Source: Clostridiales bacterium
GTDB taxonomy: Bacteria > Bacillota > Clostridia > Oscillospirales > QAMX01
Direction of reading: 5' to 3'
Assembly: GCA_012841675.1 (NCBI GenBank)
Contig: DUUG01000198.1
Coordinates: 1 to 9,968 of the forward strand
DNA length: 9,968 nucleotides
In this document: piece after piece, positions 1 through 5,683 of the stretch
How the letters are laid out: every line of letters starts with the position of its first letter
How positions within the stretch are numbered: position 1 is the first letter of the stretch
Notes under the pieces: generated by a model
Seen by the model: only the letters and a program-made list of their open reading frames with translations
Told to the model about the DNA's origin: nothing
Database searches by the model: none
Program-made: the position numbers and the translations under genes

Positions 1-139
1 GAGCCAGACCGATTAAAGCACCGGTCAATTCGTCCTGCAGAAAAGCCGTATCCTCTTTTTTGCCGCAAACACCGGCTTTTCCGGTACATCCGGTCCCTCT
101 GGCCGTCTGTTCACATTGAAAACAAAACATATGATCCAT
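1..139 (-). CDS. hcp: Hydroxylamine reductase / hybrid-cluster protein, N-terminal part (cut by window edge)
   Basis: Only the first 46 codons are present; the gene continues beyond position 1. The peptide starts MDHMFCFQCEQTARGTG and carries four cysteines at residues 6, 9, 18 and 25 (C-x2-C-x8-C-x6-C, then GK). This is the N-terminal iron-sulfur signature of the hybrid-cluster protein family. The short x8 spacing is the form usual in anaerobes, where it binds a cubane cluster. Family members reduce nitric oxide or hydroxylamine in the cytoplasm and protect against nitrosative stress. The start at 139 is chosen because AGGAG lies 7 nt upstream (147-151); the in-frame ATG at 130, which gives the commoner MFCFQC start, has no such spacing. 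It lies downstream of the iron-sulfur protein gene on the same strand and is probably co-transcribed, because no convincing separate promoter was found in the gap. The hybrid-cluster ligands lie outside the window and cannot be checked. Confidence 0.93.
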   Translation of the reverse strand, partial: MDHMFCFQCEQTARGTGCTGKAGVCGKKEDTAFLQDELTGALIGLA

Positions 140-159
140 TTTCCCACTCCTACCTAATT

Positions 160-368
160 TTATTGATATTTGAAAAACCACATAAGCATTTTAAACGTTC
201 TTATCGCCGCAAGGATTCCCTGCGGAATATGACAATGGCCTGACCGGCCTTAAAAAATATGTTCGGTGCCGTCATGGGTGATATGTCCGTACCGTTTAAG
301 GCATAGACGAGCAGTTCGCTTTTGCGAAAGTTAAGTTCATTAATATACTGTATATTAGCATTTTCAAG
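160..368 (-). pseudogene. Decayed cupin-domain protein remnant between the iron-sulfur gene and hcp
   Basis: This stretch has no intact gene but reads as a broken small cupin. In the frame that continues past the stop of the upstream iron-sulfur gene, it gives KSELLVYALNGTDIS, TAPNIFFKAGQAIV and a stop at 201-203. A frame change near 226-230 (two extra bases or one lost) restores IPQGILAAIRTFKML and MWFFKYQ, ending at the TAA at 160-162. The pieces match, in order, parts of single-domain cupins: a strand ending in xxIS(x)HTAP, the KAGxAIVMPAxxPHA turn, and a C-terminal RFKMLL strand. From memory of the family, about 20-25 residues between TAP and KAG, which normally hold the first metal-binding motif, are missing, and the expected His before TAP is Met. 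No start codon with a ribosome-binding site was seen. Small cupins are, as I recall, sometimes neighbours of hcp in Clostridia. The assignment rests on pattern recall rather than a search. Confidence 0.6.
341..357. repeat. Perfect 17-bp palindrome, possible operator
   Basis: TAATATACTGTATATTA is a perfect inverted repeat with 8-bp arms around one central base, just after the stop of the iron-sulfur protein gene and about 200 bp upstream of hcp. It lacks GC content and a T-tract, so it is not an intrinsic terminator. Its length and symmetry suit a dimeric regulator, and the divergent Crp/Fnr gene is an obvious candidate, but this is inference. It lies inside the 5' part of the cupin remnant, so it could also be a chance AT-rich palindrome in decaying sequence. 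Confidence 0.4.
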
Positions 369-1133
369 TCAGTCTTCTAAAATTTCTCCGTCGGGCGTAA
401 TGACAACGACCTGCCAAGGAATCATCTTGCCACAGTTTTGCAGCGCTTTGATAGAAGCCTGGGAAAGTCCGCCGCAGCAAGGCACAGACATTCTGACAAT
501 GGTAACGCTTTTGATGTTGTTATGCTGCAAAATAGCCATCAGCTTTTCCGCATAATCGCCCTCGTCCAGCTTGGGGCAGCCAATCAGGGTAATGCGGTTT
601 TTTATAAATTTGCCGTGGAAGCCGTTGTAGGCGTAAGCCGTGCAGTCGGCGGCAATCAGCAGGTTCGCATTGTCAAAATACGGAGCATTGACCGGCACCA
701 GCTTAATCTGTACGGGCCACTGGCGAAGCTCGCTGATAGCGTTATTTGCTTCCTCTTCTTTGGATGCGGCAGGGCGCTCCGTCCGGGCAAGGGCTTTTGC
801 CATCTTGCCGGGGCAACCGCCGCCTGCGTGCAAAATGGTGGCCCTGCTTCCCGGACAACCGTCGGCAGAAAGCTTTGATTTTTCGGCTTCTTCCTTGGCT
901 TTCTTAGCGGCTATGACAGCGGCCTCGTCAAAGGGAAGCGCTTCCCTTTCTACAAAGGAAATGGCATCCGTTGGGCAGACGGGCAGGCAGTTTCCGAGTC
1001 CGTCGCAAAAATCGTCTCGAATGAGCTTGGCCTTGCCATCGATAATTTCAATGGCGCCTTCGTGACACGCAGTGACACACAGACCGCAGCCGATGCACTT
1101 TTCTTCATCTATTTCAATCATTTGACGAATCAT
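369..1133 (-). CDS. Ferredoxin-like iron-sulfur protein, 254 aa, hcp-associated
   Basis: Residues 13-23 hold a complete cluster motif CIGCGLCVTAC. A second motif follows at 43-53 (C43, DGLGN, C49, LPV, C53, then Pro) with three cysteines, the variant I recall as normal for this family. A charged Ala/Glu/Lys-rich linker (about 65-90) leads to C93PGS and a GGGCPG at 104-109. A C-terminal domain carries C164, GCPKLD at 185-190 and CCGG at 219-222, conserved-looking cysteines that could bind a further metal or cluster. Family members are usually annotated as 4Fe-4S dicluster proteins of unknown function and often neighbour hcp and a Crp/Fnr regulator. A role in passing electrons to Hcp is reasonable but unproven. 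The start is set by AAGGAG 7 nt upstream (1141-1146); the later Met5 lacks this. It is transcribed divergently from the regulator gene, with hcp downstream. The stop is TGA. Confidence 0.85.
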   Translation of the reverse strand: MIRQMIEIDEEKCIGCGLCVTACHEGAIEIIDGKAKLIRDDFCDGLGNCLPVCPTDAISFVEREALPFDEAAVIAAKKAKEEAEKSKLSADGCPGSRATILHAGGGCPGKMAKALARTERPAASKEEEANNAISELRQWPVQIKLVPVNAPYFDNANLLIAADCTAYAYNGFHGKFIKNRITLIGCPKLDEGDYAEKLMAILQHNNIKSVTIVRMSVPCCGGLSQASIKALQNCGKMIPWQVVVITPDGEILED

Positions 1134-1155
1134 TTCTATTCTCCTTTACTTTTGC

Positions 1156-1184
1156 TTGACGTTGTAGCTTAAGTATACTATACT
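1156..1184 (+). promoter_or_regulatory. Promoter of the Crp/Fnr-family regulator gene
   Basis: TTGACG (1156-1161) and TATACT (1179-1184) are separated by exactly 17 bp, a near-consensus sigma-A promoter. Transcription would start near 1191, leaving a leader of about 42 nt before the ATG at 1233. It overlaps the divergent promoter for the iron-sulfur gene almost completely. Confidence 0.7.
1172..1184. repeat. Inverted repeat formed by the two divergent -10 elements
   Basis: AGTATACTATACT is a perfect inverted repeat: AGTATA, a central C, then TATACT. Each arm read outward is the -10 hexamer TATACT of one of the divergent promoters. It may be only the consequence of two back-to-back -10 boxes, or it may also serve as a binding site for a dimeric regulator. 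Confidence 0.55.
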
Positions 1185-1201
1185 ACTCTCAAACTTGTCT
1201 G
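1172..1201 (-). promoter_or_regulatory. Promoter of the iron-sulfur protein / hcp operon
   Basis: On the minus strand a -10 hexamer TATACT (1177 down to 1172) is preceded at 18 bp by CAGACA (1201 down to 1196), which matches four of six consensus -35 bases. A transcript would begin near 1165, giving a leader of about 32 nt before the start at 1133. The weak -35 suggests a promoter that needs an activator. The -10 forms one arm of the inverted repeat at 1172-1184. Confidence 0.5.
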
Positions 1202-1232
1202 TTGTTTATACCACGGAAATGAGGGAAAATAG

Positions 1233-1898
1233 ATGCATTTTTCCGTTTTTCAAAAATCGCCTTTGTTTGCGGGGATTTCGGAAAAGGATATACAGTCGCT
1301 GATAGGATGTCTTTCACCGGTAATCCGGTCATACGAGAAAAAGGATGCCATTTGTCTGGCAGGCGACAAGGTTACCTCCATCGGTATTATCGCAAAAGGC
1401 GTTGTGCAGGTCATAAACGAGGATTTTTTAGGCAACCGATCTATTTTGGCAAGGCTTTCGGAGGGTGATTTGTTCTCCGAGGCGTTTGCCTGCGCCGATA
1501 CGGCCGTACTCCCTGTCAGCGTGTATACCGTGGAGCCGACGGAGGTGTATTTCATTGATTATCGGAAAATCATCACCACATGTTCTCACTGCACCTATCA
1601 TGCAAGGCTCATTGCCAACATGATGCGGATTTTGGCCGTTAAAAACGTACAGCTAAGCCAGAAAATTGAGACTTTGTCGAAGAAAACCATTCGCGACAAA
1701 CTGATCTCTTATTTGTCTGCCCAGGCTTTGCAGGCGAAAAGCCGCGTTTTTACTATTCCATTTAATCGCCAGGAGCTGGCCGATTACTTAGGCGCAGACC
1801 GAAGCGCCCTTTCCAAAGAACTTGGCAATATGCAGAAGGAAGGCCTTCTTACATTTAAAAAAAATCACTTTGTTTTGTCCGGCGGGCTTATGGATTAA
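1233..1898 (+). CDS. Crp/Fnr-family transcriptional regulator, 221 aa
   Basis: Residues about 10-125 form a cyclic-nucleotide-binding-like sensor domain (LFAGISEKDI near 11-20, GDLFSEAFA near 79-86). A long dimerisation helix covers about 122-150. The C-terminal winged helix has its helix-turn-helix at about 178-205 (NRQELADYLGADRSALSKEL), the usual Crp/Fnr pattern. The protein lacks the four-cysteine N-terminal cluster motif of E. coli FNR. It has five cysteines (26, 41, 87, 117, 120), the last two as CSHC just before the dimer helix. The start is supported by GAGGG 7 nt upstream (1221-1225). The gene diverges from an iron-sulfur protein/hcp operon, an arrangement typical of HcpR-type regulators that respond to nitric oxide or nitrosative stress. 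Calling it HcpR would be inference, because its effector cannot be told from sequence alone. The overlapping promoters make control of its own gene likely. Confidence 0.88.
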   Translation: MHFSVFQKSPLFAGISEKDIQSLIGCLSPVIRSYEKKDAICLAGDKVTSIGIIAKGVVQVINEDFLGNRSILARLSEGDLFSEAFACADTAVLPVSVYTVEPTEVYFIDYRKIITTCSHCTYHARLIANMMRILAVKNVQLSQKIETLSKKTIRDKLISYLSAQALQAKSRVFTIPFNRQELADYLGADRSALSKELGNMQKEGLLTFKKNHFVLSGGLMD

Positions 1899-1899
1899 A

Positions 1900-1913
1900 T
1901 AAGGAAACCCTTA
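1900..1913 (+). terminator. Weak stem-loop after the regulator gene
   Basis: TAAGG and CCTTA can form a 5-bp stem around a 4-nt loop directly after the stop codon, followed by a T-rich but interrupted tract. It is too weak for a confident intrinsic terminator, but no better one lies between the regulator and the next gene. Confidence 0.2.
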
Positions 1914-1924
1914 CGGTTGTTTTG

Positions 1925-1936
1925 GTAAATGTTTAC
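1925..1936. repeat. Small palindrome GTAAA-TG-TTTAC in the intergenic region
   Basis: A perfect 5-bp inverted repeat around TG lies about 50 bp upstream of the putative promoter of the next gene. A dimeric regulator could bind here, but repeats this short occur by chance in AT-rich DNA. The rest of 1899-2080 holds only the promoter and leader of the next gene. Confidence 0.2.
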
Positions 1937-1986
1937 AACGCATAGGAAATAAATTGGAAAGTTTCTTGCCGAAATACAAAAAGCAC

Positions 1987-2015
1987 TTGACAAATTGGTG
2001 ATTTTAAGGGAAAAT
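1987..2015 (+). promoter_or_regulatory. Probable promoter of the carboxypeptidase-like gene
   Basis: A perfect -35 hexamer TTGACA (1987-1992) is followed at 17 bp by GAAAAT (2010-2015), which matches four of six -10 bases. Transcription would begin near 2022, with a leader of about 60 nt to the ATG at 2081. Confidence 0.5.
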
Positions 2016-2080
2016 ATAGGAGACATAATGTAGAAAAACGGCGAAAAACCGCGCGGCCGAAAACATAAGGGGGACAAATC

Positions 2081-3466
2081 ATGAGCCGGTACAAGAAAAT
2101 ATTCCAAAAGGCAGGATGCCTTATGCTGGCGTTGATGCTTTTTATCAGTTTTGCGCTTCCTGTTTTCGCCGCCCCGCCGACGATCAACTCCGAAGCCGCT
2201 CTTTTAATGGATGCCGCCACCGGACAAGTTTTATATGCAAAAAATCCAGATAGCCGCCTGTATCCGGCGAGCCTGACCACCATTATGACGGCATTGATTG
2301 CTTCGGAAACCCCGGGCGATACAAAGCTTTCCGTCACCTCTACAGCGTTGGAACCATTGGCCGGCGGAGGGTATGCCACCATAAATCTGCGGGCAGGCGA
2401 AATTTTAACCCTGCAAGACGCCATTTACGCTATGCTGCTTCGCTCTGCCAATGATGCAGCCTTGGTCGTTGCCGAATACTTAGGCGGAGACAGTGTTTCA
2501 AACTTTGTGGATGAGATGAACGCAAAAGCCCAAGAGCTTGGGATGACGGGCACCAATTTTAGGAATCCCACAGGGCTTCATAGCGAACAGCACTATACCA
2601 CGGCCCATGATATGGCCGTTTTGATGCGCCATGCCATGGGACAGCCGGCCTTTATGGCCTACTTCAACCAACCAAGATACACCATGCCGCCGACACAGCT
2701 ACATATGGAAGAGCGGTATATGTCTACCAAATGCTTAATGCATATTCAGTCGGCCTATTTTTATGAAGGTTCCACCGGCGGCAAAATCGGAAGAACGACG
2801 CCGGCCCGATACACGCTGGTGCAAACTGCGGAACGCAACGGACGTCACCTAATTGCCGTGGTGCTGAAAGGTGAAACAGATGGTACCATTTATAAAGATG
2901 CGGCCGCTTTGCTGGATTACGGTTTTTCCGAATTCACTCCCTACACCTTTACGCCTGACAAGCTGGGAAGTTTGAAGGTGCCGGTCACCAAGGACGGTGT
3001 AACCACAGGCGAGGCGACACTTGCCTTGGCACAGGAAGTAAGCATTCTGCTTCGAAACGATTACGATCCCATCAATGTTAAGGCCAAGGCCAGAGAGCTG
3101 CCGTCCACCATTGTGGAAGGCTCGTCCTATGAGTATACGGCATATCTCTACTATGACGTAGGCGATGGCACAGAGGAAGTTCTGCTGGATGATATTAAGC
3201 TGGATGTAACGGTCACGCCCGTTGCCGTTACTACGCCAGGGGAAACGACATCGCCCACCACCGATCCCAATAAGACCGGCGGGTCGGGTATTAAAATCGG
3301 CAAATTTCTACTTACCTTCTTGAAAATCATCGGAATTATCGTTGCCATATTAATTATTCTCATTGTGCTTTTCATTGCATTCCTGTATTTCTACAAGCAA
3401 TATCGGCGCAGGAAACGCAGAAAAGCCCGAGAAAGAATGCAAAACAGAAGATATAGAAATTATTAA
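2081..3466 (+). CDS. D-alanyl-D-alanine carboxypeptidase (S11) family protein, probably inactive, membrane-anchored
   Basis: A signal peptide covers residues 1-30 (basic start, hydrophobic core, cleavage near VFA-A). The S11 penicillin-binding fold follows to about residue 285, with a second beta-rich domain to about 378, a Thr/Ser/Pro-rich linker (about 382-402), one membrane helix (about 408-437) and a very basic cytoplasmic tail. Active relatives trim the terminal D-Ala of peptidoglycan stem peptides outside the membrane, using SxxK, SxN and KTG motifs. Here the first motif is S64-L-T-T67, the catalytic Lys being replaced by Thr (codon ACC, 2279-2281). SxN is intact (S122-A-N124), and the third is K235-I-G237 (ATC at 2786-2788). 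Loss of the SxxK lysine should abolish acylation, so a binding, scaffolding or regulatory role is more likely. The 461-aa frame is intact, which argues against simple decay. The start is set by AAGGGGG 7 nt upstream. The gene stands alone, ending in a strong terminator. Confidence 0.88.
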   Translation: MSRYKKIFQKAGCLMLALMLFISFALPVFAAPPTINSEAALLMDAATGQVLYAKNPDSRLYPASLTTIMTALIASETPGDTKLSVTSTALEPLAGGGYATINLRAGEILTLQDAIYAMLLRSANDAALVVAEYLGGDSVSNFVDEMNAKAQELGMTGTNFRNPTGLHSEQHYTTAHDMAVLMRHAMGQPAFMAYFNQPRYTMPPTQLHMEERYMSTKCLMHIQSAYFYEGSTGGKIGRTTPARYTLVQTAERNGRHLIAVVLKGETDGTIYKDAAALLDYGFSEFTPYTFTPDKLGSLKVPVTKDGVTTGEATLALAQEVSILLRNDYDPINVKAKARELPSTIVEGSSYEYTAYLYYDVGDGTEEVLLDDIKLDVTVTPVAVTTPGETTSPTTDPNKTGGSGIKIGKFLLTFLKIIGIIVAILIILIVLFIAFLYFYKQYRRRKRRKARERMQNRRYRNY

Positions 3467-3472
3467 GCTTTC

Positions 3473-3503
3473 AGCCTGCCTTTGTTCTAAAGGCAGGCTT
3501 TTT
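3473..3503 (+). terminator. Strong intrinsic terminator after the carboxypeptidase-like gene
   Basis: AGCCTGCCTTT (3473-3483) and AAAGGCAGGCT (3489-3499) form a perfect 11-bp stem with loop GTTCT, followed by a T-tract (3499-3503). It lies 6 bp after the stop codon and separates this gene from the recJ operon. Confidence 0.93.
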
Positions 3504-3505
3504 GC

Positions 3506-3534
3506 TTGTCATATAGGCAAAAAATTGCTATAAT
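3506..3534 (+). promoter_or_regulatory. Promoter of the recJ-rel-dtd-hemZ operon
   Basis: TTGTCA (3506-3511) and a perfect TATAAT (3529-3534) are spaced by 17 bp, with an extended -10 TGC at 3526-3528. Transcription would start near 3541, about 27 nt before the recJ ATG. It begins just 2 bp after the T-tract of the preceding terminator. No other clear promoter was seen before hemZ. Confidence 0.85.
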
Positions 3535-3567
3535 AGACAGTAAGTAAAGTATTTTCAGGAGAAATCA

Positions 3568-5655
3568 ATGACTTGGAAACAATGGCGGGTGCATTCGGCG
3601 GGTTGTCCGCAGGAAAGCGCCCTTTCTCAAAATCCGGAATTAACCCCGCTGCTAGCGGCGGTGTTGCACGCTCGGGGCATACATACGGAAGAAGGCATTA
3701 AAATGGCGCTTTTTTCCGCCAATACCCCACTTGGTGACCCTTTCTTAATGGCAGATATGGAAAAAGCCTGCCAAAGGATTCAAAAAGCGCTGGAAAACGG
3801 CGAAAAGATAACCATATTTGGCGACTATGATGTAGACGGTGTAACGGCAACGTATCTAATGCTTTCCTATCTTCGGGGCAAGGGCGCCCAGGTGGACAGC
3901 TGCATACCTGACCGGGTAGAGGGATATGGCCTGTCCGTAGATGCCCTTACGGAGATTGCCCAGAGAGGAACGAAGCTAGTTATCTCCGTAGATGCGGGGA
4001 TTACGGCCGTGGAGGAGGCTGCCCATGCCAAAGTCCTCGGCATGGATTTGATTATTACAGACCATCACCAATGCGGAAGCGAGCTGCCGCAAGCGGTGGC
4101 TGTTATCAATCCCCACCGGGCCGATTGCCGCTATCCGTATAAGGATTTGGCCGGTGTCGGCGTTGCGTTTACATTGCTTAGGGCGTTGGAGGGAAACGAC
4201 GATGCCATCCTCGCCCGGTACGGCGATGCTGTGGCACTAGGCACCTTGGCGGATGTCATGCCGCTGACCGGGGAAAACAAGCGGCTGGTGGCGCAAGGGA
4301 TGCCCTTGCTCTGTGAAACGGAAAACAAGGGCCTTTGCGCCCTGTCGAGAGAAGCTTCTCTGTCTCGCGCCCTTTCTCCCATTGCTGTGAGCTTTTCTTT
4401 GGCTCCGCGGATCAATGCCGCCGGCCGCATGGCCTCCGCCGATGAAGCCCTGGCCTTGTTTCTGGCCGAAACCGACGAGGAGGCAACGGCAAGGGCCCGC
4501 GCTCTTTGCAGCTTAAACGACCAGCGGAGAGAAGCCGAAAGCGAGCTTTTCGCCTCGGCGCAGGAAATGATCGAGGCGGAGTGGGACGAAATATCTGAAA
4601 ACAAAGCCATCGTCCTCTGCGGCGACGGATGGCACCCGGGCACAATAGGCATTGTTGCCGCCCGGCTTGCCGACAAATACGGTATGCCTACGGTTCTGGC
4701 TGCCCGAGAGGACGGTCTTGTTAAGGGGTCGGCCCGAAGTGTGTTGGGGTTCGACCTTTACCATGCCTTATGTCGTGCCTGCGAAGGACTGGGCCAGTGC
4801 GGCGGACACGAAAACGCGGCTGGGCTTATTATGGAAGCGGAAAACTTTCCGGCCTTTAAGCAGGCCTTTTTATCCATTGTAAAAGAAGAACTTCAAACGC
4901 CCGTCGGGCCTGAATTGGATATTGACTGTTGGGTAACGGGGGATTTATTGACCATAGCAAACGTCCGTTCTTTAGAAAAGCTGGCCCCCTTTGGCGCCGG
5001 CAATCCCCAGCCGGTTTTTGCGCTTTTTAATGCAGAGGTTAAGCAGGTGATTCCTCTTTCGGGCGGAAAGCATGTAAAGCTCATGGTGGAAGCAGACGAA
5101 TGGGTTCTGCCGGCATTGTGCTTCCGCTTGCGGGCGGATGCGCTTCGCTATCGGCCGGGGGATCGGGTGGATGTGGCTTTCTTTGCCGAAATCAACCATT
5201 ACCGCGGCCAGGAAAGCGTGCAGCTGACGGTGCAGGATCTGCGGCCGGCGCAGGAACAGAGACACCGGGAGCAGGAAGCGGAAAAAACCCTCGTTCAACT
5301 GCTTACAAAGGGCGTGTCGGCCCTTCGAAACCCGATTGCCGTGCCGAACCGTTCGGTGTTTGCCACTGTTTGGCGGGGGCTGCAAAGATTGGCCCAGGGC
5401 AAGCGGATTAAAACAAGTCCGGCGCTTCTCTATTGTTATGCAAGGGATGAGGAAAATGGCAAAGCCACTTCTCTGGATGAGCTTTCCGTTCTGATTGCCC
5501 TGCAGGTGTTTTCGGAAGCGGGGCTTATTCAGATGTCCGAGCCGGCGGCAGACTTTAACGAGGAGCAGAGCATTGTATTTTGCAACACGGGTTCGGGAAA
5601 GGTAGATTTGGATAAAACAGATCTGATGCTTCGATTGATAAAGCAAAGCGCGTAA
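3568..5655 (+). CDS. recJ: Single-stranded-DNA-specific exonuclease RecJ
   Basis: This 695-aa protein degrades single-stranded DNA 5' to 3' in recombination and repair. The DHH phosphoesterase core shows GDYDVDG (85-91), SVDAGI (140-145) and TDHHQ (164-168), the aspartates and histidines that hold the metal ions, followed by GTLADVMPL (225-233) and NAAGRM (283-288). The DHHA1 domain has GWHPGTIGIVAARL (354-367) and GGHENAAG (412-419), both typical of RecJ. An OB-fold region follows (about 455-560). The C-terminal extension of about 130 residues resembles the extra domain of firmicute RecJ but is shorter than in relatives of about 780 aa. The start is supported by AGGAG 6 nt upstream. It is the first gene of the operon, with rel starting 28 bp after its stop. 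All core catalytic motifs appear intact. Confidence 0.96.
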   Translation: MTWKQWRVHSAGCPQESALSQNPELTPLLAAVLHARGIHTEEGIKMALFSANTPLGDPFLMADMEKACQRIQKALENGEKITIFGDYDVDGVTATYLMLSYLRGKGAQVDSCIPDRVEGYGLSVDALTEIAQRGTKLVISVDAGITAVEEAAHAKVLGMDLIITDHHQCGSELPQAVAVINPHRADCRYPYKDLAGVGVAFTLLRALEGNDDAILARYGDAVALGTLADVMPLTGENKRLVAQGMPLLCETENKGLCALSREASLSRALSPIAVSFSLAPRINAAGRMASADEALALFLAETDEEATARARALCSLNDQRREAESELFASAQEMIEAEWDEISENKAIVLCGDGWHPGTIGIVAARLADKYGMPTVLAAREDGLVKGSARSVLGFDLYHALCRACEGLGQCGGHENAAGLIMEAENFPAFKQAFLSIVKEELQTPVGPELDIDCWVTGDLLTIANVRSLEKLAPFGAGNPQPVFALFNAEVKQVIPLSGGKHVKLMVEADEWVLPALCFRLRADALRYRPGDRVDVAFFAEINHYRGQESVQLTVQDLRPAQEQRHREQEAEKTLVQLLTKGVSALRNPIAVPNRSVFATVWRGLQRLAQGKRIKTSPALLYCYARDEENGKATSLDELSVLIALQVFSEAGLIQMSEPAADFNEEQSIVFCNTGSGKVDLDKTDLMLRLIKQSA

Positions 5656-5683
5656 ACTCATTTGGCAGAAAGGGGGCATATGC

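Noticed and set aside
188..193. TAAAAT on the minus strand as a -10 box for a separate hcp promoter
   Set aside because: No acceptable -35 lies 15-19 bp upstream, so hcp is better explained as part of the iron-sulfur gene transcript.
315..328. Hairpin TTCGC-TTTT-GCGAA
   Set aside because: The 5-bp stem has no T-tract in either direction and lies within the cupin remnant; it is too short to support as a terminator or RNA element.
203..371. In-frame reading past the TGA of the iron-sulfur protein gene for about 55 codons, suggesting selenocysteine or readthrough
   Set aside because: The protein already ends at a natural point (ITPDGEILED). The codons after the TGA look like a cupin remnant that needs a frameshift further on, and no SECIS-like hairpin was seen just after the TGA.
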